From contig NZ_KB890761.1 in NCBI RefSeq assembly GCF_000373265.1, positions 1 through 64,000 of the forward strand: DNA of 64,000 nt, given 5' to 3'. This stretch comes from Pontibacter roseus DSM 17521. Lineage in GTDB: Bacteria > Bacteroidota > Bacteroidia > Cytophagales > Hymenobacteraceae. Within the stretch, counting starts at the first letter, position 1; each line of letters opens with the position of its first letter. The position numbers and the translations under genes are program-made. A model generated the notes under the pieces. It was not told where the DNA came from, searched no databases, and was given only the letters and a program-made list of their open reading frames with translations. Shown here one piece after another: positions 1-9,830 of the stretch.

Positions 1-24
1 CTTTCTATCTTCTATCTCACAGTC

Positions 25-35
25 TCTCAAAGAAC
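25..35 (-). promoter_or_regulatory. boxA-like antitermination site
   Basis: The minus strand reads GTTCTTTGAGA here, close to the GTTCTTTGACA element that precedes 16S rRNA genes in many Bacteroidota and resembles the E. coli rrn boxA. It lies downstream of the last of four tandem promoters and near the window edge. Together these suggest the leader of an rRNA operon transcribed leftwards. The assignment rests on motif likeness only. Confidence 0.5.
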
Positions 36-149
36 TTTCCGGAAGACTACCTCTCCCAGTTGCGCCCTGCTCTTCTGCAGGGCCGGCCCGCAGGCCACTC
101 ACTCGTGTTGTCGTTGTCTCCGAACCGGGCTGCCCTCGTTTGCGGAGTG

Positions 150-569
150 CAAAGGTAGGAAACATTTTCCTCTTTGCAACAAAAACACTGACTTTTTTTT
201 CTCTTTCTCCCCGGCCCGTCTGGCTGGGAGGCCCCTTCGAAACCTTCGTTTCAGAGCGGGTTGCAAAGGTAAGCAACCTTTTTGAACCTGCAAACAGCCA
301 GGCGAAACTTTTTCTCTCTTTTTTCTCCGGCCGCCCCTGTCAGGAAGAGGCCTCCGAACGCCTCCTGCTGAAGCGGGCTGCAAAGGTAGGCAGAAGTTTC
401 GTTTCCGCAAGCACCCGGCCAAAGTTTTTTTTCAGTAATCGTTCAGATGCCTTCGGTCTCGCTTTCATCCTCTGACGGCCGCCCTGCCGGCCGCCGCTTC
501 GCTCCCTTCCCCCCGCCCCGTTGGACCGGGTTGGGAGTGCAAAGGTAGGAAACGTTTCCTCAACCGCAA
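150..569 (-). promoter_or_regulatory. Array of four tandem Bacteroidota-type promoters (probable rRNA operon promoters)
   Basis: Four copies of the -7 box TACCTTTG lie on the minus strand at 547-540, 388-381, 271-264 and 157-150. Each has a TTG (-33 box) exactly 19 bp upstream, starting at 569, 410, 293 and 179. This is the known Bacteroidota primary-sigma promoter pattern (TTTG, about 19 bp, TAnnTTTG). The -7 boxes are 114-159 bp apart, and GC-rich spacers separate them. All point left, out of the window. Such stacking is typical of very strong stable-RNA promoters, and the boxA-like site at 25-35 agrees. No protein is credible in the 1-600 region. The rRNA genes themselves are not in the window, so the target is inferred. 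Confidence 0.75.
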
Positions 570-759
570 GCGCCTGGGACGAACTCTCGCTGTTGTTGCT
601 AATCAGTTTCCTTCAACTTCTTGAGTTGCAACATCAAATTCTTTAAAAATACTTTAGAGTTTATTCTCAGTTATTATATCGGCTTTCACAATGGCTCCTG
701 CAGCTCGCATTATCCTTGGAAGTCTCTCCTCTATTAATCTAAAAGAGTTATTAAATCAC

Positions 760-792
760 AAAAGGTATAGCCATTACCTGACTATACCTTTT
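760..792 (-). terminator. Hairpin terminator made of inverted CTATACCT octamers
   Basis: An 11-bp perfect stem (AAAAGGTATAG at 760-770 against CTATACCTTTT at 782-792) with an 11-nt loop sits 50 nt beyond the stop of the minus-strand dehydrogenase gene. The minus-strand copy ends in a short T run. Each arm contains one copy of the octamer that is over-represented across the window. Between this hairpin and position 600 I see nothing but AT-rich spacer. Confidence 0.6.
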
Positions 793-842
793 ATATGAGG
801 CTTATATTTCTACTGGCTCTTCTTTCTATATATAATAGCAGC

Positions 843-2063
843 TTATACTACAGAAGCCGCAGCGTATCCCTGCAGATACCTATACTTCTCAGTAAGTTCA
901 CCGCCTCTAGCTATTGTAGCTCTCTCTAGCATACCTCCCTTGTCGTTGTTAAAAATTTGTGGGAACACATAGTCTATTATATTACGGCCGAAATCGCGGG
1001 AGGCGTTGCGCGGAAGTTCGCATGGAAGATTATCGACGGCCATCACAGTGATATTCTCTTTCCTACTGAAGGCTGGCTCCAGCTCCCCTGTCTCCGGGTT
1101 GTAATCGTAGGCTGGGTCTATTATAGTAGTAGAGCGCTTGGTGGTAGGTATAGAGCCATCCACATCGCAGGTGATATCAGCAATGGTGTCTATTTTGAAG
1201 TCGGGTTGCCGGGTATCCTCCTCCGTGAAGAGCTTGGGTGCATTGGGGTCCCAATAGGCACATGCCATCAGGAGGTCGGTTACTTTGGTGAACTTGCGGA
1301 ACGTGGACTGGTATAGCTCTGGGTGCGCGTAGAAATCAGGCGAGTCCCATACCTCCACATCGGGGCGGTTGTTGTAGTCGCCGGAGTGCAATTGGGCGTA
1401 TACCGGCTCATTGAACTGCTTGTATAGGTAATCAAACACGCTCACCTTTCTTATCTCCATTTTGTCGAGCACCTCCATGGCGCCGCCTGCCACACGGCCT
1501 CCACCAGTCACGGCTATCTTGATGGGGGGCAGTTTCACCTTGAAGTACTCCTCCTGCATGTCCTCCATCTCGTGGCACTGGTAGGCTGGCTTCAGGTCAA
1601 ACAGCTTCCACTTTCTGCCATAGGTAAGAATGCCATTGTAGGCCCCCACTATACCGGCATACCTGCCGAAGGCTACCACCCGCTGCCCTTTATCATTGGT
1701 GAGCAGCTCGTAATCTATAAGTGTAATGTTCTTGTCAAGGATGGCGCGCAGCAGCTTGGCGTTGTGCGGCTGCTTCTTGATGGTGTGCGAAAAGAAGAAG
1801 TAGGTTTTGTTCGGAATCAGTTGGTCAATTGGAACCTCCTTCACGCCCATCAGCACCTGGCAGTCGCTCAGGTCCTGCTGCATGGAGATTCCCAGCTCCT
1901 CGTATTCCTGATCGGTAAAGCACCTCACCTCGCTTGGCTGTACCACCAATTCGGCATACGGAAACTCCTGCATGGCCTCTACGCACTTTTTAGGAGTGAG
2001 CGGCACCCGCTTGTCAACCGGTATTTTTCCTTCTTTGATGATACCTATCTTATGTTTCTGCAT
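843..2063 (-). CDS. Saccharopine dehydrogenase-like / alanine dehydrogenase-PNT family protein
   Basis: An NAD(P)-dependent dehydrogenase of the alanine dehydrogenase/transhydrogenase N-terminal superfamily, closest in pattern to NAD-dependent, lysine-forming saccharopine dehydrogenase. The N-terminus (IGIIKEGKIPVDKRVPLTP) is the typical substrate-domain opening. A Rossmann glycine motif, VTGGGRVAGG, follows at roughly residues 185-194, and the C-terminal half (ITCDVDGSIP, DNLPCELP) fits the same family. The open frame continues upstream to 2132, but those 23 extra residues are proline/arginine-rich and unlike the family. I therefore chose the ATG at 2063, giving 406 residues. The gene is divergent from gcvP and ends before a hairpin at 760-792. 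Substrate (saccharopine, alanine or another amino acid) cannot be settled from sequence alone. Confidence 0.75.
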   Translation of the reverse strand: MQKHKIGIIKEGKIPVDKRVPLTPKKCVEAMQEFPYAELVVQPSEVRCFTDQEYEELGISMQQDLSDCQVLMGVKEVPIDQLIPNKTYFFFSHTIKKQPHNAKLLRAILDKNITLIDYELLTNDKGQRVVAFGRYAGIVGAYNGILTYGRKWKLFDLKPAYQCHEMEDMQEEYFKVKLPPIKIAVTGGGRVAGGAMEVLDKMEIRKVSVFDYLYKQFNEPVYAQLHSGDYNNRPDVEVWDSPDFYAHPELYQSTFRKFTKVTDLLMACAYWDPNAPKLFTEEDTRQPDFKIDTIADITCDVDGSIPTTKRSTTIIDPAYDYNPETGELEPAFSRKENITVMAVDNLPCELPRNASRDFGRNIIDYVFPQIFNNDKGGMLERATIARGGELTEKYRYLQGYAAASVV

Positions 2064-2248
2064 ATGCACGTCTTTCTGAATTCTTCTTTGATGTTTAATG
2101 TTTGGCAGGGGGAGGCGGGGTATACCCACCACCCTAATGGCAGCTGCTCTTTTTATGTGCTATACCTTACCGTGTTATACTTGAAAAGGCACCTGCCACA
2201 CCCAGAACTATTTAGCTTTCATGCTTCAATATAATAAACAATAACTAT

Positions 2249-2256
2249 TACTTTTG
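2249..2256 (+). promoter_or_regulatory. Candidate -7 box for gcvP
   Basis: TACTTTTG matches the Bacteroidota -7 consensus TAnnTTTG and lies about 80 nt before the gcvP start. No clear TTG is found 19 bp upstream, so this is a weak candidate. I saw no tandem glycine-riboswitch-like structure in the leader. Confidence 0.35.
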
Positions 2257-2337
2257 TAGAAATTACTGAAAGAGGGCCTTTGGCTTGTCTTCCTCAGCAA
2301 AATTGAAACCCAAATTCCCAATCAATACTTCATCATT

Positions 2338-5256
2338 ATGATACTTAAAACAAAACCTGCTGACACCTTCAAGGAGCGTCACAACGGCCCTGATAAGGAA
2401 CAGATGCAGGATATGCTTAAAACCATTGGGGTAGACTCATTGGACCAGCTGATTGAGGAGACCGTACCGGCCGCCATTCGACTGAAGAAGCCACTTAACC
2501 TGCCAAAGGCACTTTCTGAGAGGGATTTCCTGAAGAAGTTCGGGGAGATTGCCAGACAGAACAAGGTATATAAGTCTTACATCGGCCTGGGTTATAACGA
2601 CACCATCATGCCTCCTGTCATTCTCCGCAACATCATGGAGAACCCAGGCTGGTATACCGCCTATACGCCATACCAGGCTGAGATAGCACAAGGCCGACTG
2701 GAGGCCCTGATTAACTACCAGACCATGGTGATGGACCTGACAGGTATGGAGATTGCCAACGCCTCGTTGCTGGATGAAGGCACTGCAGCCGCCGAGGCCA
2801 TGGGCATGTTCTACGCCCAGCGCAAAGGCGCCCGCAAGAATGCCAACCGCTTCTTCGTGTCAGAGCAGGTGCTGCCGCAGACGCTGGATGTTTTGGCTTC
2901 CCGTGCCACGCCAATCGGAATTGAACTGGTGATTAGCGACCACCGCGAGGTGGATTTTTCTGACGACACACTGTTCGGTGCCCTGGTGCAGTACCCTGCC
3001 GCCGACGGTGAAGTGTTCGACTATACTGATTTTATCGCGAAGGCGCACGAGCAGGAGATGTTCGTAGCCGTTTCGGCTGATATCCTTTCGCTTACATTGC
3101 TGACGCCTCCAGGTGAGATGGGTGCCGATGCGGTAGTGGGCACGACCCAACGCTTTGGCGTGCCGATGGGCTTTGGTGGCCCGCATGCGGGTTACTTTGC
3201 TACGAAGGATGCCTTCAAGCGTGTGATTCCAGGCCGTATCATTGGTCTTTCTGTGGATGCAGAGGGGAACAGAGCTTATCGCATGGCCCTGCAGACACGT
3301 GAGCAGCACATCCGCCGAGAGAAAGCGACCTCCAACATCTGTACCGCCCAGGTACTGCTGGCAGTTATCGCCGGTATGTATGCGGTATACCACGGTCCGC
3401 GTCGCCTGAAGTACATCGGCCTGAACACCCACGCGCTGGCACAGCAACTGGAAAAAGGTTTGCAAGCATTGGGCTTTGAGCAACTGAACCAACACTACTT
3501 CGATACCCTGAAAATAGCCGTTGAAAACGCTGACCTGAAAAACGCTATCCGCACGGAGGCTGAGGCAGCGGGTATCAACTTCCGTTATTTTGAAGAGAAC
3601 CAGATTGGTATTTCGCTTCACCAGAACACTGATTTGGAAGACGTGAAGGCTGTGCTCGCGGTATTCGCGAAAGTGGCCGGCAAGTCTGGTGACGTACTAG
3701 GTATAGACGAGCTTCCGGAAGAGACGGAAATCACCTGGTCTGACAGCCTGATTCGCAAGAGCGAGTACCTCACGCACGAGGTGTTCAACAAGCACCATTC
3801 TGAACACGAGATGCTGCGCTACATGAAGCACCTCGAGAACAAAGACATCTCGCTGGTACACTCCATGATTCCGCTCGGCTCTTGTACCATGAAGCTGAAC
3901 GCGACTTCAGAGATGATTCCGGTGACCTGGCCTGAGATTGGACAGTTGCACCCATTCGCTCCCGCTGACCAGACACTGGGTTACAAGCAGATTTTTGCTG
4001 ACCTGGAGGCCTGGCTGTGCGAAATCACCCGTTTTGATGCGGTATCGCTGCAGCCGAACTCTGGTGCGCAGGGCGAGTATGCGGGTCTGATGGTAATCCG
4101 TGCCTACCACGAGTCACGTGGCGACCACCACCGGAACATCGCTCTTATCCCATCTTCTGCACACGGCACCAACCCAGCTTCTGCGGTGATGGCCGGCATG
4201 AAAGTGGTGATTGTGAAGTGCGACGAGCGCGGCAACATTGATGTGGCCGACCTGCGCGCAAAGGCAGAGCAGTATAAAAATGAATTATCTTGCCTCATGG
4301 TGACGTACCCATCCACACATGGTGTGTATGAAGAGAGCATCATCGAGATTTGCAAAGCCATCCATGAGAACGGTGGCCGTGTGTACATGGACGGTGCCAA
4401 CATGAACGCTCAGGTAGGTTTGACCTCACCAGCCCACATCGGCGCTGACGTTTGCCACCTGAACCTGCACAAGACCTTCTGTATACCTCACGGTGGCGGT
4501 GGTCCTGGCATGGGCCCTATCGGTGTGGTGAAAGACCTGGCTCCATTCCTGCCTGGCCACGCTGTTGTGGATTTAGGCCGTTCTGAGGCTATACATGCTG
4601 TTTCGGCTGCACCTTGGGGCTCTGCTTCTATCCTACCTATCTCTTATGCCTACATCGCGATGATGGGCGGTGAGGGGCTGACGGAGGCGACCAAAGTGGC
4701 TATCCTGAACGCCAACTACATCAAGGCGCGTCTGGAGCAGCACTACCCGGTATTGTATGTGGGTGCCAACGGCCGTTGCGCGCACGAGATGATTCTGGAT
4801 TGCCGCCAGTTCAAGAAAGTGGGCGTTGAGGTAGAGGACATCGCCAAGCGCTTGATGGACTATGGCTTCCATGCACCAACTGTGTCGTTCCCGGTTGCGG
4901 GCACGCTGATGGTGGAGCCTACGGAGTCAGAGGCTCAGGAAGAACTGGACAGATTCTGCGACGTGATGATTTCCATCCGTGAGGAGATTCGTGAGATTGA
5001 GGAAGGCAAAGCAGACCAGAAGGAGAACGTGCTGAAGCATGCGCCGCATACCTTGAAAGTGGTGATGACCGAAGAGTGGAGCAGACCTTACTCCCGTGAG
5101 AAGGCTGTGTTCCCGATGGCCTACCTGCGCGATAACAAGGTATGGCCAACCGTTAGCCGCATCGACAGCGCCTACGGCGACCGTAACCTGGTTTGCTCCT
5201 GCGCTCCGATAGAATCCTATAATGAGAATGGCGGTGAGATGGTAGCCATCGGCTAA
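2338..5256 (+). CDS. gcvP: Glycine dehydrogenase (decarboxylating), P protein of the glycine cleavage system
   Basis: This PLP enzyme decarboxylates glycine and passes the aminomethyl group to the lipoyl arm of GcvH. At 972 residues it is the single-chain form, with both halves (GcvPA-like and GcvPB-like) fused. The N-terminal half carries [14 protein letters not shown] and [12 protein letters not shown]. The C-terminal half has the PLP-lysine motif [15 protein letters not shown], with Lys at about residue 712, followed by GPGMGPIGV. Codon use is even and the reading frame is complete. It is monocistronic here, with a strong terminator 24 nt after the stop; gcvT and gcvH are not in the window. 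It functionally links to lipA (about 13 kb away, lipoate synthesis) and to sdaAA (serine breakdown). Confidence 0.97.
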   Translation: MILKTKPADTFKERHNGPDKEQMQDMLKTIGVDSLDQLIEETVPAAIRLKKPLNLPKALSERDFLKKFGEIARQNKVYKSYIGLGYNDTIMPPVILRNIMENPGWYTAYTPYQAEIAQGRLEALINYQTMVMDLTGMEIANASLLDEGTAAAEAMGMFYAQRKGARKNANRFFVSEQVLPQTLDVLASRATPIGIELVISDHREVDFSDDTLFGALVQYPAADGEVFDYTDFIAKAHEQEMFVAVSADILSLTLLTPPGEMGADAVVGTTQRFGVPMGFGGPHAGYFATKDAFKRVIPGRIIGLSVDAEGNRAYRMALQTREQHIRREKATSNICTAQVLLAVIAGMYAVYHGPRRLKYIGLNTHALAQQLEKGLQALGFEQLNQHYFDTLKIAVENADLKNAIRTEAEAAGINFRYFEENQIGISLHQNTDLEDVKAVLAVFAKVAGKSGDVLGIDELPEETEITWSDSLIRKSEYLTHEVFNKHHSEHEMLRYMKHLENKDISLVHSMIPLGSCTMKLNATSEMIPVTWPEIGQLHPFAPADQTLGYKQIFADLEAWLCEITRFDAVSLQPNSGAQGEYAGLMVIRAYHESRGDHHRNIALIPSSAHGTNPASAVMAGMKVVIVKCDERGNIDVADLRAKAEQYKNELSCLMVTYPSTHGVYEESIIEICKAIHENGGRVYMDGANMNAQVGLTSPAHIGADVCHLNLHKTFCIPHGGGGPGMGPIGVVKDLAPFLPGHAVVDLGRSEAIHAVSAAPWGSASILPISYAYIAMMGGEGLTEATKVAILNANYIKARLEQHYPVLYVGANGRCAHEMILDCRQFKKVGVEVEDIAKRLMDYGFHAPTVSFPVAGTLMVEPTESEAQEELDRFCDVMISIREEIREIEEGKADQKENVLKHAPHTLKVVMTEEWSRPYSREKAVFPMAYLRDNKVWPTVSRIDSAYGDRNLVCSCAPIESYNENGGEMVAIG

Positions 5257-5279
5257 CCGAATCATTGCATACATTCTAA

Positions 5280-5310
5280 AAGCCTGGCCACCCGTTGGTC
5301 AGGCTTTTTT
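5280..5310 (+). terminator. Rho-independent terminator after gcvP
   Basis: An 11-bp stem (AAGCCTGGCCA against TGGTCAGGCTT, one G-T type mismatch) with a 5-nt loop is followed directly by a T run. It starts 24 nt past the gcvP stop codon. Confidence 0.9.
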
Positions 5311-5424
5311 GTTGCTGTCAGTCTCTTGCAGTTAAATAGCCTGAGTCAAGCATACCCATGTATACAACCCTCTGTTTCTTTCAAAGCGTATACCTTAGGG
5401 TCATCCTCACAACCACGCGCAGCT

Positions 5425-6003
5425 ATGAACCATAGGTATACTCCTCCGCCTACCGCCTTAGGTATCTTATTGCTCTTCCTGATACTGTTCGGGCTTAGTA
5501 GTTGCCTTCCTTCCATCATGGCCACCAGTGACTTTGACAGAGGAGCTAATTTCCAGACCTACCGGACATTTTCCATCATTGAACCGGAGGCGGCAGGAAC
5601 CAATGCCAACCCCACAGCCTACGAACCGCTGCTGGACAGGCGCGTGCGGGACGCCGTAGCGGCTGAACTGGTGAAGAAGGGCCTGTCTCCCGATGCAGAA
5701 AGCCCAGACTTGCTAGTGGCCTACGATGTGGCTGTCGCGCCGGCGCCTAACTCGCCTGATACTGGTAGTTACAGCGCCTGGTACGGCTACCGCTATACCT
5801 ACCGCTCCACCGCGTTCCCTTCTATCAGGACGATTGATGCCTATCCGGTAGGAACTTTGGTGATTGATTTAATAGACCCAGGCACCAACGAACTGGTGTG
5901 GCGGGGGGCTGCGGAAGGGGAAATCGACGCAGGGCTGACCGAGGAAAGCAAAATCAGACGGTCCATTGCGGCTATCCTGGCGCAGTACCCACCCGGCAGG
6001 TAG
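5425..6003 (+). CDS. DUF4136-type lipoprotein
   Basis: A predicted lipoprotein of 192 residues. The start at 5425 is preferred over the first in-frame ATG at 5326, because only then does an N-terminal hydrophobic stretch (LGILLLFLILFGLSSC) read as a lipoprotein signal, with the lipobox ending LSSC. The mature part has the DUF4136 pattern: DFDRGANFQTYRTF near the start, then TAYEPLLDRRVRDAVAAEL, SPDLLVAYDV, and a final GTLVIDLIDPGTNELVWRG segment. DUF4136 proteins are envelope lipoproteins of unknown function, common in Bacteroidota. The gene ends 11 nt before the convergent TonB receptor gene, with no room for a separate terminator. Confidence 0.8.
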   Translation: MNHRYTPPPTALGILLLFLILFGLSSCLPSIMATSDFDRGANFQTYRTFSIIEPEAAGTNANPTAYEPLLDRRVRDAVAAELVKKGLSPDAESPDLLVAYDVAVAPAPNSPDTGSYSAWYGYRYTYRSTAFPSIRTIDAYPVGTLVIDLIDPGTNELVWRGAAEGEIDAGLTEESKIRRSIAAILAQYPPGR

Positions 6004-6014
6004 CCTATTCCAGC

Positions 6015-8309
6015 CTACAGTTTGTAGGACAGCGACAGTCCTCCGTAGAAATTTCGTGGAGCGGCAGGTTGAAAATAGCGTGCCCCGAAGGCGTTGAGGT
6101 CATTGCCCAGACTGTATTTCTCGTCTGTCAGGTTCTCAGCTCCGCCAAACACATTTAATTGGAACTGCTGCCCGAGCTCCCTTTTGAATCCCAGTCGGGC
6201 TCCGGCTACGACATAGGCATCGGCATAGACAGTGTTTTCATCGTTGAGCGGTATGGCATCTGCATAGTTGGCCGTCAGGTACAGGTATAGCCCAAAGCGT
6301 GTAGCCAGGTCCAGCCCGGCGGTGGCCGTGTGGGGCGCTACGCCTGTGAGTCTGTTGCCGTTCAAATCCGTGCCATCCCGCTGGTAGTCTTTAAAACGGA
6401 AGTGGCTGTAGGTATAGCTCCCCCATACCTTGAACAGACTTACGGGAAGCGCTTCATCTTGCAAGAAGGTATAGCCTACCGCAGTCTCGAGCCCACTTTG
6501 CTCCGTCGCCCCCACATTCCGGAACACAGCAATGCTGGACAGGTCCTGCCGGCTCACGATAGTTTCCCGCAGCCGGAAATGGAAAGCCACTACATCGAAG
6601 TGGAGTTTCTCATGCAGGGTATAGCCGCGTATACCTGCCTCGTAGTTAATACCCTTTTCCGCCTCCAGTTCCTGATTCAGCACACCATCCGAGGTGAGCA
6701 ACTCCTCGTCGCTCGGCGGCGAGAAGCCGGAACTGACACTGCCATGCACCGACAGCCGCTCCGACAGCCGCTTCAGCAACGCCACTCGCGGCGAAAGCAC
6801 CGCTTTGAAATCACGACTATACTGGTACGCCCCTCCACTTGCCGCCTGTCGCAGCCTAGTGATTTCATAGCGGGTGTCGTTGAGGCTCAGGGCCGCAGTG
6901 GCTATCCAGTTACTAGGCAATGTAAACTCAGCCTGCGAAAACAACAGGCCCGTTTTAGCGAGAACTTCATCGTCGGTGCGCAGGCTGTCGGGTCGGCCCA
7001 GGTTATTGTCGTAGGTGCGAGCTGCTTCGAAGCCGCGCTGGTATTCCCCTCCGAAAGTCACCGTCGTGCCCACTGCGCCCATATTGGAGGTATAGACAAA
7101 TCGGCTTCGACCGCCATACTCCTGGTTTGCATTTCGTTCGTAATCGGTGTTGAAGGGGTGGTCCCGAAACCGGAACAGGCCGTAAAGGGCGGTGGTGTTC
7201 TTCCAACTGTCACTGAACCGGTACTCCTGCGACAGTCCCATGTTCACTCCTTTTTGATTCATAGAGGCATTCTGCACCACACTGCCAAACATACCGCCGC
7301 GCGCCTGCCGTGGGTCCTGTTCGTATTGCTCCCGTGTCAGGCCTCCTGGCAGCTCGTAGTATAGGTCCGAATAAATGATGTTGGCGTTGATGGTGCTCTT
7401 GGCAGATGGGTAGAAGGAGGAGGTCAGCAGCAAAGTCTCGCGGTCCATGGCCGATTGCTCGCGGTAGCCGCCATACCTTTGCCGGGTATACTGCACCAGC
7501 AGGCTGCTTTTCTCGCTCCCCATACTGGCACTGGCCGTATAGCGTTGCAGCCCGAAGGAGCCAAAGGTGGTTCCTGCTTGCAGCACGCGCTCGCCGGGAG
7601 TCGCCCGGCGCGGTTCCAGCAGAATCGTTCCGCCTGTGCCTGCCCCATAGATGCTGCCCGTAGGCCCTTTGATGATTTCGATGCGATTGAAGTTAGCGGC
7701 ATCCAGCAGGTTCAGGTTCGTGATGCCATTGGCCTCCGTCAGGGGAATCTCGCCCAGGTATACCTTGACATTTCGGATGCCATAAGGTGAGCGCAGGCTG
7801 CTGCCTCGTATGGAGAGTCGGTAGCTGGCCGTGGCTCTTTCCTCCATGCGTACGCCAGGCACCGTGTTTACGGCACGAACCAAAGAGCTTTCATCAAAGC
7901 GCTGCAGCACCTCCGGCTCCACCACACTCAAGGCACCGGCCGTCTGCAGCAGCGGGCGGTTGCTCTCATAGCCTGTCACCACCACCTCAGCCAAATTCGC
8001 CGCTGTGGGCTGGAGTAGTACCTGCAGCTCTTCTGTTGAATTAGCTGCTGTTAAGGTTTGTGTGCTATACCCTAGATAACTGAAAGTCAATGCTACACCC
8101 TGTTGCCGTACTGTCAGCGCGAACCGGCCGCTTTCGTTTGTAATTGCCTGTTCTCCTGTGCTCGCCGTCACCGTCACTCCTTCTAATGGCAAGCGACTGC
8201 GTGCATCCAGCGTGCGGCCTTGCAGCAGTTGCTGTGCCAGCAGCTGGTAAGGCAACAGGTAGCACAGCAATGCAAGTGCTAAGAATCGAAATCGGAATGG
8301 GTTCTTCAT
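6015..8309 (-). CDS. TonB-dependent outer-membrane receptor with carboxypeptidase-regulatory-like domain
   Basis: An outer-membrane receptor, 764 residues from the ATG at 8309. Eight further in-frame residues exist upstream but weaken the signal peptide. Order of parts: signal peptide 1-26; a CarboxypepD_reg-like beta domain (about 27-105, LQGRTLDARSRLPLEGVTVT); a plug with the usual signature (VNTVPGVRMEERATASYRLS, then RIEIIKGPTGSIYGAGTGG) to about 225; and a long beta-barrel ending in GLSLSYKL. The plug form resembles siderophore or metal-complex receptors rather than SusC, being shorter than SusC and lacking an adjacent SusD. Substrate is unknown. The neighbour is a divergent PQQ-type sugar dehydrogenase, but nothing shows a functional tie. 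Confidence 0.92.
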   Translation of the reverse strand: MKNPFRFRFLALALLCYLLPYQLLAQQLLQGRTLDARSRLPLEGVTVTASTGEQAITNESGRFALTVRQQGVALTFSYLGYSTQTLTAANSTEELQVLLQPTAANLAEVVVTGYESNRPLLQTAGALSVVEPEVLQRFDESSLVRAVNTVPGVRMEERATASYRLSIRGSSLRSPYGIRNVKVYLGEIPLTEANGITNLNLLDAANFNRIEIIKGPTGSIYGAGTGGTILLEPRRATPGERVLQAGTTFGSFGLQRYTASASMGSEKSSLLVQYTRQRYGGYREQSAMDRETLLLTSSFYPSAKSTINANIIYSDLYYELPGGLTREQYEQDPRQARGGMFGSVVQNASMNQKGVNMGLSQEYRFSDSWKNTTALYGLFRFRDHPFNTDYERNANQEYGGRSRFVYTSNMGAVGTTVTFGGEYQRGFEAARTYDNNLGRPDSLRTDDEVLAKTGLLFSQAEFTLPSNWIATAALSLNDTRYEITRLRQAASGGAYQYSRDFKAVLSPRVALLKRLSERLSVHGSVSSGFSPPSDEELLTSDGVLNQELEAEKGINYEAGIRGYTLHEKLHFDVVAFHFRLRETIVSRQDLSSIAVFRNVGATEQSGLETAVGYTFLQDEALPVSLFKVWGSYTYSHFRFKDYQRDGTDLNGNRLTGVAPHTATAGLDLATRFGLYLYLTANYADAIPLNDENTVYADAYVVAGARLGFKRELGQQFQLNVFGGAENLTDEKYSLGNDLNAFGARYFQPAAPRNFYGGLSLSYKL

Positions 8310-8517
8310 AATTTGATAGGTAGCTTTTCCCAACGGTGCCGGGCACAGTAAAGTTAAGGATTAGGTCGCTATACCTTGACCGCTCAGCTCCAAGCGAAGC
8401 GCCTCCACCTGCCGTTCTGCAACAAATTGCACCATTACCTTGTAATACTTCAAACCAAGGTATAGGCTATTGGTTTGAGAACCGACAGCTGGCACACTGT
8501 ATCCTGAGAAAAAAGCT

Positions 8518-9726
8518 ATGAAAAAAAATACTCCTACCTTCCTGCTGTCTATGGCTTTGGCTGCCTGCACGGCGCCATCTCCACTTTTCGCCCAGCAAAA
8601 TCAAAAGCCTATCTCCGCTTCTGTCGAAGGCCATATTTTTAAACCGGCACAAGTGGATGCCACTGATGCCCGCGTTAAACAATTGAAAGTTCCAGCCGGC
8701 TTCCAAATCACCAAGTTCGCCGAGAACCTCAACAAGCCCCGCATGATAGCCGTCAGCAACGAGGGCGTGGTATATGTGACGGACCGTGATAAGGGCACCG
8801 TGACCATGTTGCGCGATACCAACAAAGACGGCAAAGCTGATGAACAGAAAGTAGTCGCCACCAAAGAGCACATGCACGGCATCGCGCTCCGCGACAACAA
8901 GGTATGGCTCGCCACCATCAAAGAGGTCTATACAGCCAACATCAACAAGGACGGAACGCTGTCAGAGCTGCAGATGATAATCAATGACCTCCCTGATGGC
9001 GGACAGCACCCCAATCGAACCCTCCGCATTGGCAACGACAACAAACTCTACATCTCCATTGGCAGCACCTGCAACTCCTGCGAGGAGCCTAACAAGGAGC
9101 ACGGCGCTATTCTGCAAGCTGACCTTGACGGCAAAAACCGAAAGGTATACGCAAAAGGCCTCCGCAACACGCTTGGTTTTGATTGGCACCCGCAGACCAA
9201 AGAAATGTTTGGTATGGACCACGGCATCGATTGGCTGGGTGATGACGAGCAGCGCGAAGAGCTGAATAAGATTGAAGAAGGCGCCGACTATGGCTGGCCT
9301 TACATCTACGGCGAAGGAAAGGAAAACCCCGGCGACCAGCCAAAGGACATGAGCTACGAAGCATACAAGAAGAAAACCAAGTACCCCCTCCTCACTTACG
9401 ATGCCCACAGTTCCGGTCTTGACATGAAGTTCTACAGCGGGAAGCAGTTTCCGCAAGAATACCAGGGTGATGCCTTTGTGGCCTTTCATGGGTCCTGGAA
9501 CCGGTCCAAGCCTGTTGGCTACAAAGTGGTGCGCGTCCGGTTCGAGAAGGGGCAGCCCAAGGAGTTTCAGGATTTCGTGACCGGCTTTCTGGTGGACGGC
9601 GGCAAGGCGCAGTTTGGACGCGTAGTAGGTTTGGCTACGCACACAGATGGCTCGCTGCTGGTTACCGATGACGCCAATGGTGTGGTATACCGTGTGTCGC
9701 ATACTGGCGGACAGCAGAAGAAGTAA
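8518..9726 (+). CDS. PQQ-dependent sugar dehydrogenase (sorbosone/soluble aldose dehydrogenase family)
   Basis: A secreted beta-propeller oxidoreductase of 402 residues. The first 25 residues form a signal peptide (MKKNTPTFLLSMALAACTAP...FAQ). The alternative is a lipoprotein with Cys17, but no convincing lipobox is seen. Propeller motifs include PRMIAVSNEGVVYVTDRDKGTV, HMHGIALRDNKVWLAT, GGQHPNRTLRIGNDNKLYISIGSTCNSCEE, KGLRNTLGFDWHP, and HGSWNRSKPVGYKVVRVRF. These match sorbosone dehydrogenase-type PQQ enzymes, which oxidise sugars or their aldehydes in the periplasm. PQQ synthesis genes are not in the window. The real substrate is unknown. Confidence 0.88.
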   Translation: MKKNTPTFLLSMALAACTAPSPLFAQQNQKPISASVEGHIFKPAQVDATDARVKQLKVPAGFQITKFAENLNKPRMIAVSNEGVVYVTDRDKGTVTMLRDTNKDGKADEQKVVATKEHMHGIALRDNKVWLATIKEVYTANINKDGTLSELQMIINDLPDGGQHPNRTLRIGNDNKLYISIGSTCNSCEEPNKEHGAILQADLDGKNRKVYAKGLRNTLGFDWHPQTKEMFGMDHGIDWLGDDEQREELNKIEEGADYGWPYIYGEGKENPGDQPKDMSYEAYKKKTKYPLLTYDAHSSGLDMKFYSGKQFPQEYQGDAFVAFHGSWNRSKPVGYKVVRVRFEKGQPKEFQDFVTGFLVDGGKAQFGRVVGLATHTDGSLLVTDDANGVVYRVSHTGGQQKK

Positions 9727-9754
9727 GCCCCCGCTATACCTAAAAAGTAAAAAA

Positions 9755-9776
9755 GCTCCGACAGAATCTGCGGAGC
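9755..9776. terminator. Bidirectional terminator between convergent genes
   Basis: The stem GCTCCG/CGGAGC has a 10-nt loop, an A run on the left (9746-9754) and a CTTTCC tail on the right. It lies between the plus-strand sugar dehydrogenase and the minus-strand OmpA gene and can serve both. Confidence 0.65.
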
Positions 9777-9830
9777 CTTTCCAAACTATGAAAGCTAATA
9801 AAAATCTTGAGTCTTTTTCGGTCAGAGCCC

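Noticed and set aside
99-475. Two overlapping open frames on opposite strands in the first 500 bases
   Set aside because: They run through the tandem promoter array, are Arg/Pro/Cys-rich and look like no protein family.
1572-2234. Long plus-strand frame opposite the dehydrogenase gene
   Set aside because: It is the antisense shadow of a well-supported gene.
2133-2337. Glycine riboswitch upstream of gcvP
   Set aside because: No tandem aptamer-like pairing was seen, and only about 80 nt follow the likely promoter.
2860-3621. 253-codon minus-strand frame inside gcvP
   Set aside because: Antisense to an intact gcvP; no family pattern.
6330-7364. 344-codon plus-strand frame inside the TonB receptor gene
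   Set aside because: Antisense shadow; codon pattern follows the receptor gene.
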